Virus record (IMG/VR): IMGVR_UViG_3300045110_000159
Coordinates: 1-42,340 of that record
Length of the DNA stretch: 42,340 bases
From: a virus
Reading direction: 5' to 3' (one strand)
Shown here: positions 1 through 9,247 of the stretch, one piece after another
Numbering within the stretch: the stretch's first letter is position 1
How the letters are laid out: each line of letters opens with the position of its first letter
The notes under the pieces: generated by a model
Seen by the model: the letters and a program-made list of their open reading frames with translations, nothing else
Told to the model about the DNA's origin: nothing
Databases searched by the model: none
Translations under genes and position numbers: made by a program

Positions 1-127
1 AACTGTCAAAACGTCCGACACGCCTGCGGAAGCGGGCACCGGGCCACTGACGATGGCAGAGGCGGTTGCCACCCTGCTGAAAGAGAGATCGGACCCCGCT
101 CCGGCACCCTCTCCTTCCGCCGAGAAA
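1..127. repeat. 127-bp terminal direct repeat, left copy
   Basis: Bases 1-127 are identical to 42214-42340. A repeat of exactly 127 bp at both ends is what a de Bruijn assembler run at k=127 leaves on a circular contig, so I read it as an assembly overlap and not as a biological terminal repeat. It lies inside the scaffold gene, with the reading frame intact across the joint, which supports a true circle or a circularly permuted molecule. Confidence 0.95.
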
Positions 128-1060
128 ACCCCGCCCGTTTCTCCACCCGAAGCGGTGGAAGACGACGAAGCCGGCGAGCAGACAATCGACACGCCTTCCG
201 ATGAAGGCACCGAACCTGCTGATACGGTCGAAGAAGTCCCAGAGTCCGAAGAGCCCGACGAGCCTGCGGCGGCGCAAGAGGAATCCGACGACCCTGAATT
301 CGAAGTTCAGGTCGCGGGCAAGCCTCAACGCGTCACGCTGTCAGAGCTAACGCACGGGTATCTCCGGCAACAGGACTACTCGCGCAAGACGGCCGACCTG
401 GCGGTCCATCGAAAGAGCTTCGATGGCGAGGTTGCCGATTTGCGTACGGAACGGGCGCAGTACGCCGAATTGCTGGTGTCCCTGCGGCGACAGATCAACA
501 CCTTCGGAGGCACTGAACCGAACTGGAATGCGCTGAAACAGCAAGACCCCATCGGCTACCTCGAAGCCAAAGAGGCGTGGCGTGACCAGCAAGCCAAGCT
601 GGACGCCATCAAGGTCGAGGAAGATCGGCTCGCCCGTGAGGCTCAGAAGGACCAGAACGCGAGACTTCAGGAGCTTCGTGGTCAGGTCGTCAACACGCTG
701 ATGGAGAAACTGCCGTCTTGGCGCGATGAACGGACCCGCAAGAGCGAAATTCGCGAACTTGTGGAGTTTGCCGAAACCTATGGCTACAGCGCAGAGGAAT
801 TGGGTAATGCGCCAATCGTTGACCCGCGTTTCATCTTCCTGGTGCGTGACCTGATGGTTGCGCGCAAGGGTAAAGGCACCGGGCCAATTGCCGCCAAACG
901 GGTTTCGCCAGTGCTGGTGAAGTCAATCTCGCGTGGACGATCTGTTCCCAATACGGACCCCAACGTAGGAAAGCGGTCTGCCGCTCAGGCAAAATTCAAT
1001 GAGAAGCCGAGCATCCAGAATGCCGTGGATGCCCTTCTCGCAGAGCGGGGAATACGATAA
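2..1060 (+). CDS. Capsid scaffolding protein (3' part; gene crosses contig ends)
   Basis: This gene begins at ATG 42206 at the right end and continues here in frame, giving a 355-aa protein; the ATG at 53 is internal codon 21. Residues about 40-105 are very acidic and low in complexity. They are followed by the segment GYLRQQDYSRKT and a long charged helical region with coiled-coil character, then a basic C-terminus. This acidic-then-GYxRQxDYxRKT layout is typical of scaffolds encoded just before the capsid gene in P22/T7/SU10-type podoviruses. It would assemble with the capsid protein to form the procapsid and then leave. It lies between the small gene at 41922 and the capsid gene, whose ATG follows this stop codon with no gap. 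Role is inferred from position and composition; sequence identity among scaffolds is low. Confidence 0.85.
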   Translation, partial: TVKTSDTPAEAGTGPLTMAEAVATLLKERSDPAPAPSPSAEKTPPVSPPEAVEDDEAGEQTIDTPSDEGTEPADTVEEVPESEEPDEPAAAQEESDDPEFEVQVAGKPQRVTLSELTHGYLRQQDYSRKTADLAVHRKSFDGEVADLRTERAQYAELLVSLRRQINTFGGTEPNWNALKQQDPIGYLEAKEAWRDQQAKLDAIKVEEDRLAREAQKDQNARLQELRGQVVNTLMEKLPSWRDERTRKSEIRELVEFAETYGYSAEELGNAPIVDPRFIFLVRDLMVARKGKGTGPIAAKRVSPVLVKSISRGRSVPNTDPNVGKRSAAQAKFNEKPSIQNAVDALLAERGIR

Positions 1061-2035
1061 ATGGCCATGGCAGCGGCAGATGCCGCCACGTACATCACCA
1101 CGGGTGCAAACAAGGCAATCGGTCAGCGCGAAGACCTGATCGATAAGATCACGCGCATCGACCCGACCGAATGCCCGTTTTACCAGGGCGCCAACAAAGC
1201 CGGTGCCGAAGCGATCTACCATGAATGGCAGGTCCAGGAGCTAGTCGCACCGGCCAAGAACGCCCAGCCCGAAGGGTTCAAGGCGGCGTATGTCAATCTG
1301 AAGCCTACCCTGCGGCTAGGCAATTACTGCCAGATCGCTTCGACCGACTGGTCCGTCAGCCGCTCGCTCAACGTCGTCAACAAAGCCGGTAGGGCGCGAG
1401 AGATTACCTATCAACAGCTTCTCAAAGGGCTGGAAATCCGCCGCGATATCGAAGTCTCGCTCACCGGCAAGACCGGCGTGCAGATCAAGAAAGGCACCGA
1501 CCCGCGTGAGCTTGCCTCGTTCCCTTCCTGGGCGGGCAATTTCAACGGCGGCGCCACCGGCACCCCACCCGTGGGCGATGGCACCACGGCGGGCACCGCG
1601 GGCACGCCGCGGGCAGTCTCGCTCGCCATCCTTGGCACGGCGATGCAAGCCGCCTTCGACAATGGCGGCAAGCCCGAGTTGATCATGGTGTCGAGTGCCC
1701 AGAAGCGTGCCATCTCGGCGCTGATCAACGTCGCCGGCACCGCCACGTCGGAATATCGCATCTCCGAAGTCAAGCCCACGGCCCTGATCGGTGCCGTCTC
1801 GGCCTGGCAGAGCGATTTCGGCGAGTTGCAGATCGTGCCGAACCGCTTCATGCCGGCGGGCTACGCCTTCGGCATCCAGCCCGGCTTTTACACCGTCGCG
1901 ACACTGCCCGAATCCAACTTTGTCGTAGACGAGTTGGCCAAGATCGGTGACGCCGACAACGGCATGGTGACATGGGAAGGGACGCTGCGCGTCGATGCGC
2001 CCAAAGCCCATTTCGTTATCGCTGACCTGTCGTAA
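1061..2035 (+). CDS. Major capsid protein (SU10/DUF5309-like)
   Basis: This 324-aa protein forms the head shell. The N-terminus (TTGANKAIGQREDLIDKI, then PTECPFYQG) and C-terminal half (PNRFMP, a GIQPGF segment, ESNFVVDELAKIGDADNG, then TWEGTLRVDAPKAH) fit the DUF5309/SU10 major head protein family, which has the HK97 fold. A Gly/Thr/Ala-rich stretch near residues 160-185 is probably a surface loop. Length is normal for the family. The ATG directly abuts the scaffold stop TAA, with GGGGAA as a ribosome site inside the scaffold gene. A 9-bp GC hairpin follows the stop codon. The scaffold-capsid-adaptor order supports the call independently. Confidence 0.93.
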   Translation: MAMAAADAATYITTGANKAIGQREDLIDKITRIDPTECPFYQGANKAGAEAIYHEWQVQELVAPAKNAQPEGFKAAYVNLKPTLRLGNYCQIASTDWSVSRSLNVVNKAGRAREITYQQLLKGLEIRRDIEVSLTGKTGVQIKKGTDPRELASFPSWAGNFNGGATGTPPVGDGTTAGTAGTPRAVSLAILGTAMQAAFDNGGKPELIMVSSAQKRAISALINVAGTATSEYRISEVKPTALIGAVSAWQSDFGELQIVPNRFMPAGYAFGIQPGFYTVATLPESNFVVDELAKIGDADNGMVTWEGTLRVDAPKAHFVIADLS

Positions 2036-2045
2036 CTCGCATGGA

Positions 2046-2067
2046 CCCTGCGCCGTAAGGCGCAGGG
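2046..2067 (+). promoter_or_regulatory. GNRA-loop hairpin after the capsid gene
   Basis: CCCTGCGCC at 2046-2054 and GGCGCAGGG at 2059-2067 form a perfect 9-bp stem closed by GTAA, a GNRA-type tetraloop. It sits in the 40-nt gap between the capsid stop codon and the next ATG at 2076. No T-run follows, so it is not a typical intrinsic terminator. It may stabilise the upstream capsid mRNA end or lower read-through. Confidence 0.6.
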
Positions 2068-2075
2068 GCACGCTC

Positions 2076-2396
2076 ATGGAACGCCGCCTCGTCTTCGACG
2101 ACACCGAACGCCAGATGCGCGTCTGGATCGGCTATGACGGCACGGAAGAATATTTCATCCACGAATCCTACGGCGCGCGTGACGTGGCTGCCGCGAACCG
2201 GGAATACGCCAAGGAAAACCCCAAAAACGTTCATGCGGGGAACACGCAGAAGCATATGGTCAAGGTCGCGGAATTGCCCTTGGCGACGTATATGTTTCTG
2301 CAAGAGCAAGGAATTCTAAGTGACAGCAAACGCTTCAAACGCTGGCTGAACGACCCCGATAACAGGTTTTTCCGCACCTATGACGGAAGGGTATAA
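2076..2396 (+). CDS. Conserved small phage protein after capsid, unknown function
   Basis: This 106-aa protein is soluble and charged, with no membrane segment or signal peptide. It ends with a run WLNDPDNRFFRT that I associate with small proteins encoded between capsid and connector genes in podoviruses; that association is from memory and gives no function. I chose ATG 2076, after the capsid hairpin, over an upstream in-frame start at 1995 that would overlap the capsid gene. Its stop TAA shares a base with the ATG of the adaptor gene at 2396 (TAATG), so the two are translationally coupled. A minor virion or head-completion role is inference. Confidence 0.8.
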   Translation: MERRLVFDDTERQMRVWIGYDGTEEYFIHESYGARDVAAANREYAKENPKNVHAGNTQKHMVKVAELPLATYMFLQEQGILSDSKRFKRWLNDPDNRFFRTYDGRV

Positions 2397-3100
2397 TGAG
2401 CGGCAGCACGTTAGAGATGTCCGACTACGCCGGCCTCCAGGCGGTGATCCTGGACTGGCTGGCGGATCGGGTGGAGCTATCGACGCGCATCCCGACTTTC
2501 ATCGCCCTGGCCGAGCGGCGGATGTACCGCCAGCTACGGGCGAAGGAGATGCAATCGAGGGCCGTGGCGATCTTGAATGAAGAATATGAGTACCTACCTT
2601 ACGATTTCATCGAAATCGTCTCTATTGCCGCGGGTTCGGGCAACAGCACGCCGGGTGGTCCGCAGCAGCGTGCGCGGTTGCGCGGCATGTCTAATGGGCA
2701 GTTGGAGAATGTCTACAGCAATTTTGGTGCACCTATAGCCTTGCCGCTGCCCGAGGCGTTTGCCGTCATCGGCAAGCAGATCAGGTTTGCCCCCAGACCG
2801 TCACCGCTGACCGGCCTGCCGGCGCAGATAACCGATCCGACGCTTTACCGTAATTTCGAGGCGGTCTATTGGCAGCGTTTTACGCCGCTGAGTGACGTGG
2901 CGCCGGTCAACGAAATCCTTGCCACCTACCCTGAACTCTACCTCTACGGCGCCTTGATCGAGGCTGAGCCTTACCTCGTCAATGACGAAAGGATCGGAAT
3001 CTGGAAAGGGTTTTGGGACGAAGCGGTGCGGGATATCAACAAGGCGGGCAATGAGGGTCGCTACGCTTCCTTTGGCCTTGGTACGGGGGCCTTTGCCTGA
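2396..3100 (+). CDS. Head-tail adaptor protein (SU10/P22 gp4-type)
   Basis: This 234-aa protein would form the ring under the portal that joins head to tail. The N-terminus ([12 protein letters not shown], then [17 protein letters not shown]) and C-terminus ([18 protein letters not shown], then [12 protein letters not shown]) match the pattern of SU10-type and P22 gp4-like adaptor proteins: an N-terminal helix pair, a middle beta region, and a C-terminal helical part. Length is usual for the family. It sits directly after the capsid and the small 106-aa gene, and its stop overlaps the ATG of the tail-fibre gene at 3100 by one base (TGATG). Confidence 0.8.
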   Translation: MSGSTLEMSDYAGLQAVILDWLADRVELSTRIPTFIALAERRMYRQLRAKEMQSRAVAILNEEYEYLPYDFIEIVSIAAGSGNSTPGGPQQRARLRGMSNGQLENVYSNFGAPIALPLPEAFAVIGKQIRFAPRPSPLTGLPAQITDPTLYRNFEAVYWQRFTPLSDVAPVNEILATYPELYLYGALIEAEPYLVNDERIGIWKGFWDEAVRDINKAGNEGRYASFGLGTGAFA

Positions 3101-5637
3101 TGCCCGATACTTTTCCCATTTCGACGCACCCGGCGCCGAAGCCTAAGCCGCCGTTTGGGCCGCGGCCTACGCCCTATCCCGGCAAGTTCGGCGTTGGCCA
3201 TAGGACCACATATTTTGCCGCGGTTCGTCCTGAGCCGATACCTGCCGGTTCATCCGAACTGATCGACCCTGACCCCAATATGGGAGGGGTGACGTGGTAC
3301 ACGCTTGAAGACGGCAGCATGATCCCTGGCGAGGGCACGTATATCGATATCGTCGCCATGAACATGCAGGCAGTCATTGACTGCGCCAACAACATCGACG
3401 CCATCATCGCCGCCTCCGGCCACGCCGCATCCGCGGCGCAGAGTGCGGCGGATGCGGAAGCGGCGTGGCAGAGTTTCAATTCGATGTGGTATGGGCCGTA
3501 TCCATCTCCACCGGCTCTGGACCCGTTCGGGGGTGCGCCGACGCCGGGCGACGTGTATTTCGACACGACGTTGGATGCGGTAATGGTCTACAGCAACAGC
3601 ACTTGGGTTCCGGTAAACGGCAACATACCGGGCGGTGCCGTCATCCAGGCTACGCCGCCCACGGCGAATCCAGGGACATTGTGGTGGGATTCGATTGGCG
3701 GGCAACTCTATATCCGTTACGATGATGGAAATAGTGCCGCTTGGGTGGCGGCGACGAATGAGTTGTCCGGTGGTGGGGGTGGCAGTGGGGGTGGTGGCGG
3801 CACGCCCAGCGATACCGCCCCGGCAATGGATGGAACTGCGGCGGCGGGTACGTCGGTATTGTATTCGCGTGGCGATCACATCCATCCGAGTGATACCAGC
3901 CGCTACGCCGCATCCAACCCATCTGGCTATCAAACCGCGGCGCAGGTGACGACGACACTCGCGCCCTATGCCTTGACCGCGAACACTCAGCCTCTTGATG
4001 GCGATCTGACCGCGATTGCCGCCCTGGCAGGCACGGGGCTGGCGCGGCGCACCGCTGCCAATACCTGGGCCACGGGCACGGCTGTCAGCAACGCCGAATT
4101 GGCAACCATGGCGGCTTTCACATTCAAAGGGAACAACACCGGAGGTGTCGCCTCTCCAACCGATGTCGATATCGCCGCCCTGACTACCAAGGCTTCCCCC
4201 GCCGGGACCGACTACCTGCTGGTGTCGGATCAGGCCGCATCCGGGTCGTGGAAAAAGGTGGCGATCTCGACCATGCCGGGGGCCAGTGGCGGCATCACCG
4301 AAGCGCCCAATGACGGGCTGACTTACGGGCGGAAAAGCCTGGGGTGGATTTCGATTTCGGCCAGCGGCGCGGCGCCAAGCAACGCCCTGCCGTTAATCAA
4401 CGGAACGGCCATTGCCGGCACGTCGCTGCTCTATTCGCGCGACGATCATGTGCATCCGACTGATACCAGCCGCTACGCTGCCGCTAACCCGTCCGGCTAT
4501 CAAACAGCCGCACAGGTCACGGCTGTTTTGCCCGTCGCCTCCAGCACCACGCCGCTCATGGATGGTGCAGCCGCCATCGGCAGCGGCACAACCTGGGCCA
4601 AAGCGGACCATGTGCATCCCGTCGATACGAGCCGCTACGCGGCAACCAACCCGGCGGGCTACATCACGTCCGCAAGCATTCCGGCATCGCTGCCTCCGTC
4701 AGGGGCCGCAACCGGCGATCTGACCGGAACCTACCCGGCGCCAACCCTGGTGACGACTGCGGTTGCCGCCGGCAGCTACACCTATACCGCGCTCACCGTA
4801 GACGCTAAGGGCAGGCTGACCGCAGCGAGCAGCGGCACCGCGCCACCCGCCGTGAACACCGTCACGACCCCGCTCATGGACGGCACCGCCGCCATCGGCA
4901 CGCTAGCCACATATGCGCGTCCCGATCACGTCCACCCGACCGACACCAGCCGATATGCGGCAACCAACCCGGCGGGGTACATAACCTCGGCTAGCATCCC
5001 GTCATCGCTACCGCCCTCTGGTGCTGCAAGCGGAGATTTGACCGGAACCTACCCCGCGCCGACACTGGTGACTACCGCCGTTGCCGCTGGTAGCTACACC
5101 AACAGCAATATCACGGTGGATGCCAAAGGCCGTCTTACAGCCGCAGCTAATGGTTTGCCTGGTGGTGCCGTGGTGCAGGATGCTGTACCCGCCTTCGCCA
5201 ACGGTAAACTGTGGTTCGATTCGGTCGGTGGTCAGCTTTATGTCGGGTTTGACGATACTACTTCGCAACAATACGTCCCTGCCACCAACCTGATAGGTGC
5301 CTCGCGCCTCATCACGGTCGGGCTGACGGGCGGCCTCACCGACAGCTTGCCAGTTGGAACTTTTGATTTGGGTCCGTTGCCCAACGGTGGAACCGTCGTC
5401 AACAGCTACGCGCATGTTGCCTCGGGCACGCTCACCTACACGGCGGCAATCGGGGCGCCGGGGTCATTGACCAACGTCACCGGCATGGTGGCGCTGACCG
5501 CCGCAACCACCACCAGCGACAGCGTGGGCACGGCAACGGCTCTCAACGTGCTCACCGCCGGGCAGCATCTCTGGGTCATCGTCGCCGGCACCGCAGCGCC
5601 GGGTGCGACCGTCTTCCTTACGGTAAGGGTGCCCTGA
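3100..5637 (+). CDS. Tail fibre / tail spike protein built of repeats
   Basis: This 845-aa protein is a probable host-recognition fibre. The first 60 residues are Pro-rich. Residues about 85-125 hold an Ala/Asn helix typical of the trimeric coil following the virion anchor in podovirus fibres. A Gly-rich linker lies near residues 224-235. A module of the form MDGTAA-GTS-YSRGDH-HP-DTSRYAA occurs four times (near residues 237, 430, 483 and 589). Two near-identical blocks [16 protein letters not shown] follow the last two copies. A third module ([17 protein letters not shown]) appears near residue 177 and again near 687. The last ~120 residues are beta-rich and probably carry the tip. Repeats of this kind form trimeric shafts in known fibres. 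Receptor is unknown. Confidence 0.85.
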   Translation: MPDTFPISTHPAPKPKPPFGPRPTPYPGKFGVGHRTTYFAAVRPEPIPAGSSELIDPDPNMGGVTWYTLEDGSMIPGEGTYIDIVAMNMQAVIDCANNIDAIIAASGHAASAAQSAADAEAAWQSFNSMWYGPYPSPPALDPFGGAPTPGDVYFDTTLDAVMVYSNSTWVPVNGNIPGGAVIQATPPTANPGTLWWDSIGGQLYIRYDDGNSAAWVAATNELSGGGGGSGGGGGTPSDTAPAMDGTAAAGTSVLYSRGDHIHPSDTSRYAASNPSGYQTAAQVTTTLAPYALTANTQPLDGDLTAIAALAGTGLARRTAANTWATGTAVSNAELATMAAFTFKGNNTGGVASPTDVDIAALTTKASPAGTDYLLVSDQAASGSWKKVAISTMPGASGGITEAPNDGLTYGRKSLGWISISASGAAPSNALPLINGTAIAGTSLLYSRDDHVHPTDTSRYAAANPSGYQTAAQVTAVLPVASSTTPLMDGAAAIGSGTTWAKADHVHPVDTSRYAATNPAGYITSASIPASLPPSGAATGDLTGTYPAPTLVTTAVAAGSYTYTALTVDAKGRLTAASSGTAPPAVNTVTTPLMDGTAAIGTLATYARPDHVHPTDTSRYAATNPAGYITSASIPSSLPPSGAASGDLTGTYPAPTLVTTAVAAGSYTNSNITVDAKGRLTAAANGLPGGAVVQDAVPAFANGKLWFDSVGGQLYVGFDDTTSQQYVPATNLIGASRLITVGLTGGLTDSLPVGTFDLGPLPNGGTVVNSYAHVASGTLTYTAAIGAPGSLTNVTGMVALTAATTTSDSVGTATALNVLTAGQHLWVIVAGTAAPGATVFLTVRVP

Positions 5638-5639
5638 TC

Positions 5640-6152
5640 ATGGCCGTTGTCCTCCAAGCCTTCCAGGGCATCCAGACCTTCACCATCACCAGCCTGAACT
5701 CGCTGGCATCATCGCTGACGGCGGGCTGGGGATCGGCAGCAGTGGACAACAGCGCCACGCTCTACCTCGATGCCTTCGTGCAGGTAAACCTTGCAGCGGT
5801 GAACACGGCACCCGCATCGCTGAAGGCCGTTTATGTCTACGCCTACGGCCTGACCGATCCGGCGGGGACGAACTACACCAATACAGGCGCCGCCAGCGGT
5901 GTGCCGGGCACACAAGGCGCGTTGACGTTCCCCGACATAACGGCAAACCCGGTCAATATGCCGCTCATCGGGGTCGTGCCGACCTCCGTGCAAAACATCG
6001 CAATGAACTCGCCGCCCTTCAGCGTGGCCAAGGCATTCGGCGGCTGGATGCCGCAGAAATGGGGCGTGGCCATCGTCAACGCATCCGGCGTCACCATCGC
6101 TGCGTCGGGTAATTCCGTCCAATACACCGGCATCTACAACACGGTGGTATGA
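5640..6152 (+). CDS. Probable virion surface protein, unknown function
   Basis: This 170-aa protein is rich in Ala, Thr, Val, Gly and Asn with alternating hydrophobic residues, as in beta-sandwich virion proteins. I see no catalytic motif, signal peptide or membrane segment. It starts two bases after the fibre gene stop codon and its stop overlaps the next ATG (ATGA at 6149), so it is translated within the tail-fibre block. Placement between a fibre and a lectin-like protein suggests a fibre accessory or tip protein, but that is inference. Confidence 0.7.
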   Translation: MAVVLQAFQGIQTFTITSLNSLASSLTAGWGSAAVDNSATLYLDAFVQVNLAAVNTAPASLKAVYVYAYGLTDPAGTNYTNTGAASGVPGTQGALTFPDITANPVNMPLIGVVPTSVQNIAMNSPPFSVAKAFGGWMPQKWGVAIVNASGVTIAASGNSVQYTGIYNTVV

Positions 6153-6982
6153 TGCGGTATCTCGCACGCGGTTCTGCACCAACGGTCGCAACGCAAGATC
6201 GTAGTGACCCGCTTGCGCGCGGTCTGGTGCTGTGGTTGCCGCTGACTGAACGCGCAGGAACCAGGGTGCGAGATGGCTCTGGCCTCGGTGCAAATGCCAC
6301 ATTGCAAGGGACCACCACATTTGTCGCCGATGGTCCTAACGGGTCGGCGGTAAATGTAACCGGTTTGTCGGGTAGCGGGGTCTACATCACGTCTAACGTC
6401 GGATATCAAACGCCGCTCGGGCCATCCACGCTGGCGATCTGGGTGTATTTTAACGACCCAACGATCCCCGGCAGCGGCTCTGCTCTTATCACCAAGGCTA
6501 TCAGCAACATCCCGGCGCCGTTCGACTGGTATGTTCATACCCACCAATTTAGCGTGCTGATGTTGGGAAATGGAACCAGTTATTCCCAAAGTAGCGGCAG
6601 CGGTTCAGGCGAGTATATCTTTCCCGCCCAGCAATGGATTCACCTGGCGGTAACGCTAGACAGCCCCAGCCTCACGGGATTCGTTGCGCATTATTACAAT
6701 GGCCGCTCTTACAGTTCCGGCAATGCGTCAATTCTGTCCGGGTCCGGCGTTCCGATTGACCAGGGGCAACCTTTGATCATCGGCAATCGCCAGGACAATG
6801 CCACGCAAGCCAACGCCAGATTTTCCGATGCACGCATCTACAACCGCGCGCTGACACCATCCGAAATCCGGATGCTCTACCTCGACGGGCTGCGGCCATG
6901 GCGGGCCAAGCCGCGCCCGGTCGTGCCAAAACCCGCCGCCGTAGCACCCGGCTACCGCGCCCGCGTTGTCAGGTGGAGTTAA
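6149..6982 (+). CDS. LamG/concanavalin-like lectin-domain virion protein
   Basis: This 277-aa protein probably binds sugars on the host surface. Residues about 25-245 fit the LamG_3 / concanavalin A-like jelly roll. The opening RGLVLWLPLTE, the strand LAIWVYF, the segment QQWIHLAVTLD and the ending NARFSDARIYNRALTPSEI-LY are the recurring landmarks of such domains in phage and bacterial proteins. The C-terminus is Pro/Arg-rich and basic (RPWRAKPRPVVPKPAA). No hydrolase motif is seen, so binding is more likely than cleavage. The ATG overlaps the previous stop codon. It belongs with the neighbouring fibre genes. Confidence 0.8.
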   Translation: MMRYLARGSAPTVATQDRSDPLARGLVLWLPLTERAGTRVRDGSGLGANATLQGTTTFVADGPNGSAVNVTGLSGSGVYITSNVGYQTPLGPSTLAIWVYFNDPTIPGSGSALITKAISNIPAPFDWYVHTHQFSVLMLGNGTSYSQSSGSGSGEYIFPAQQWIHLAVTLDSPSLTGFVAHYYNGRSYSSGNASILSGSGVPIDQGQPLIIGNRQDNATQANARFSDARIYNRALTPSEIRMLYLDGLRPWRAKPRPVVPKPAAVAPGYRARVVRWS

Positions 6983-6986
6983 CAAA

Positions 6987-8327
6987 ATGCTGGACTTTCC
7001 ATCATCTCCCAGCAACGGCCAGCAATTCACTGGACCAAACGGCATCGTCTGGATTTGGGATACCGCGAAGTGGGTATCTGGCAGCAGTACAAGCACGGCA
7101 TATGCACCAATCAACAGCCCGGCCCTGACAGGAAATCCAACCAGTGTCACGCCGCCGGTCAATGACTCGGATACGTCGATAGCCACGACCGCTTACGTAC
7201 AGGGGCAGGCGTCAAGCACGACGCCCAACATGGACGGGACGGCTGGCATCGGTGCCAGTTCAACATGGGCGCGGGCGGACCATACGCATCCGGCAATCAC
7301 GACCGTACCCAATCAGGCTGCCGGTGACGCTGACACCAGTATAGCAAATACCGCGTTTGTTGCCGCTGCTGTTGCGACGGCGTTGAACGACGTGGGCCGC
7401 AACCTCATCCACAACAGCATGTTTAATGTGCAACAAAGAGGCGTCGGTCCGTGGACGGCTTTTCTGAATTATACTGCTGACCGCTGGCAACTTGGCGGTG
7501 CGTCAGACGGAATAAGCGTTATCCTGACGCCGGTTGATGACACTTTTCGGACCTTAGTTGGCGACCAGCAGCCGAATACATTCCTGGCCGCCAATGTCAC
7601 CGGCAACGCTGGGGCGGGTGCGTATAGCACATTACAGCAGCCGATTGAGGGCTTGCGCCGTCTCAGCGGCAAGACCGTCACTTTGTCATTCTGGGGGGCG
7701 GTGACTTCCGGCACGGCGAAGCTCGGCATCAACTACCTTCAAGATTGCGGCACGGGTGGATCACCGTCACTGGCTGCATGGAACAGCACGACCGGGCAAT
7801 CCGTGACCCTTAGCACGACATGGACCCGTTTCAGCGTCACTACCGCAATCGCCAGCGCGGCGGGTAAGACCACCGGGACGAATGGTAACGACTGCACGCG
7901 CCTAGCCTTTGCGTTCTCGTCTGGGGCCACGAACAACACCCTATTCGGCGGCATCGGCGTGCAAACGGCAAACTTCTATTTCTGGGGCGTCCAGCTTGAA
8001 CTCGGCACCGTCGCCACGCCGCTCGAAAAGCTCGATCCGGTTACGCAACTGCAACAGTGCCAACGGTTTTTCCAGGTCGGGCACATTCTCTGGGGCGGAT
8101 ACGTCCCAACTGGTGCAATAGGCACGTTCTATGCCGCCGCAACGCTTTCGGTGCCAATGCGGGCGGTGCCTGCGACATTGGCGCTAGTCAACGATGTCTC
8201 GGCGAATTTCGGAACGCGGACCATCGCTGCCACCGGCCTGTCAACGGTCTATGTGTCCGCGCCGGTCGGCACGACAAATGCAAGCGGTGTCTTCAATACC
8301 GACTTCACCGCCAGCGCGGACCTATGA
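6987..8327 (+). CDS. Second tail fibre-like protein with C-terminal binding domain
   Basis: This 446-aa protein starts at ATG 6987, preceded by a good ribosome site (AGGTGGAG, 8 bases upstream); an in-frame TTG at 6966 lacks this. The first 30 residues (FPSSPSNGQQF, WIWDTAKWV) are the short beta module common at the start of phage fibre proteins. Two segments of the form D-DTSIA-TAYV/AFV near residues 58 and 117, and one copy of the MDGTAGIG-STWARADHTHP module near residue 80, link it to the larger fibre upstream. From NLIHNSMFNVQQRG (about residue 138) on, it resembles the carbohydrate-binding beta domain found at the end of many fibre proteins. Confidence 0.82.
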   Translation: MLDFPSSPSNGQQFTGPNGIVWIWDTAKWVSGSSTSTAYAPINSPALTGNPTSVTPPVNDSDTSIATTAYVQGQASSTTPNMDGTAGIGASSTWARADHTHPAITTVPNQAAGDADTSIANTAFVAAAVATALNDVGRNLIHNSMFNVQQRGVGPWTAFLNYTADRWQLGGASDGISVILTPVDDTFRTLVGDQQPNTFLAANVTGNAGAGAYSTLQQPIEGLRRLSGKTVTLSFWGAVTSGTAKLGINYLQDCGTGGSPSLAAWNSTTGQSVTLSTTWTRFSVTTAIASAAGKTTGTNGNDCTRLAFAFSSGATNNTLFGGIGVQTANFYFWGVQLELGTVATPLEKLDPVTQLQQCQRFFQVGHILWGGYVPTGAIGTFYAAATLSVPMRAVPATLALVNDVSANFGTRTIAATGLSTVYVSAPVGTTNASGVFNTDFTASADL

Positions 8328-8348
8328 ACATGGCAGAGGGGAACTAGC

Positions 8349-8588
8349 ATGTGTTTCTCCAGTGCGTGGCTGGTGTCGATGTTGGTCTGGCTCGTCATCA
8401 TTTGCGGCGTCGTCGCCATCCTCATGCTGCTCCTGCCAATCATCCTGGGCTGGCTGGGCTGGGCCGGCGACCTAGCGATGCGGGTGATCAGGATCATCGT
8501 CGCCATGATTATCATTATCTTCCTGATCTATTTCGTCTACGACCTCATCATGTGCATGAGCGGCGGTATGCCGAGGCTGCGGCCATGA
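8349..8588 (+). CDS. Small two-helix membrane protein, holin candidate
   Basis: This 79-aa protein is almost entirely hydrophobic: one membrane helix near residues 6-35, a short polar turn (GWAGDLAMRVIR), and a second near residues 47-70, ending in a short basic tail. The ATG at 8349 has GAGGGG upstream. Size, topology and position in a run of small late genes fit a holin, which would time lysis by forming membrane holes. No endolysin gene is nearby, which weakens the idea. A virion or superinfection-exclusion membrane protein is an alternative. The stop codon overlaps the next ATG (ATGA). Confidence 0.65.
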   Translation: MCFSSAWLVSMLVWLVIICGVVAILMLLLPIILGWLGWAGDLAMRVIRIIVAMIIIIFLIYFVYDLIMCMSGGMPRLRP

Positions 8589-8821
8589 GCGACCCTGAAC
8601 ACGATGCCATCCGCATGTTGCAACTGGAAAGCGGCGAGGGCGTCCCTTTCCGGCTGAGTTGGTATCAGCAAGACGATGCGGGGCAGTGGTTGCCATGGAC
8701 GCTGCTGATAAACGAGGAGGAGCACCAGCTTGTTCAGACCTACCAATCATCCGGGATAGCGACCCCCGAATTCGTGGCGCTAATTCGGCGGGGTGCTCCC
8801 GTAATGGATCCCGCGCCATGA
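8585..8821 (+). CDS. Small soluble late protein, unknown
   Basis: This 78-aa acidic, Trp- and Gln-containing protein has no recognisable motif or membrane segment. It starts at ATG 8585, overlapping the stop of the holin-like gene, and its own TGA overlaps the ATG at 8818. The tight ATGA coupling on both sides argues that it is a real gene. I do not recognise the family. Confidence 0.65.
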   Translation: MSDPEHDAIRMLQLESGEGVPFRLSWYQQDDAGQWLPWTLLINEEEHQLVQTYQSSGIATPEFVALIRRGAPVMDPAP

Positions 8822-8901
8822 GGCTGTCCGACCGCGCCCTCTACTACGCCGTCATCGCCCTCGCCTTCGCGGCGCTGTTCACCGCCGAGCTGCGGCTATG
8901 A
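8818..8901 (+). CDS. 27-aa single-helix membrane peptide
   Basis: This very short frame starts at ATG 8818, overlapping the previous stop, and ends at TGA 8899-8901 just before the next ATG at 8903. It encodes a basic start (MRLSDR), one hydrophobic stretch (about residues 9-22, YYAVIALAFAALF) and a short polar end. Perfect fit between neighbours and the clean membrane segment suggest a translated micropeptide, possibly part of the lysis or membrane group with the genes at 8349 and 8903. It could also be spurious. Confidence 0.45.
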   Translation: MRLSDRALYYAVIALAFAALFTAELRL

Positions 8902-8902
8902 G

Positions 8903-9247
8903 ATGGAAGAACAACCGCCCAAGCGCCCCAGTTGGCTCACCATCGGCGTGCTTGGTGCCGCAGCCTCAATCGCTGTCTACGTCTTCGTCATTGGATCGGA
9001 AATAGGCACTATGCGCCAACAGACTTCCGGCCATGAGTTACGCATCACGGCGCTGGAAACCCACGGCAGCGGCCCGGTGCAGACGGCGGCGGCGAAGGTG
9101 GAAGCCCTGACCAACCGGGCCGACCGGATTTTGACCGAACTCTTGGCGATGCAACAAAGGATCGCGGATTTGCAGGCCACGCAGCAAAGCCAGGGCGTCG
9201 TGCTCAACCGTCTTCAGGAAGATGTCGCCAAACAGGTTAAGCAATGA
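8903..9247 (+). CDS. Membrane-anchored coiled-coil protein (spanin-like or holin-associated)
   Basis: This 114-aa protein has a short cytoplasmic start, a single membrane helix near residues 12-31 (ending ..IAVYVFVIG), then a long charged helical region of about 80 residues with Leu/Ala heptad spacing. An N-in anchor with a periplasmic coiled coil is the layout of inner-membrane spanins (Rz-type) and of some holin-related proteins. No partner lipoprotein (o-spanin) is evident in another frame. The stop overlaps the ATG of the next gene (ATGA at 9244). Confidence 0.65.
   Translation: MEEQPPKRPSWLTIGVLGAAASIAVYVFVIGSEIGTMRQQTSGHELRITALETHGSGPVQTAAAKVEALTNRADRILTELLAMQQRIADLQATQQSQGVVLNRLQEDVAKQVKQ

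Noticed and set aside
1-127. 127-bp end repeat as a biological terminal repeat
   Set aside because: Exact 127 bp inside a gene with an unbroken frame across the joint is better explained by assembly overlap.
3808-5100. Regular repeats in the fibre gene as a CRISPR array
   Set aside because: Repeats are long, in frame, variable and coding; no array spacing or cas genes are present.
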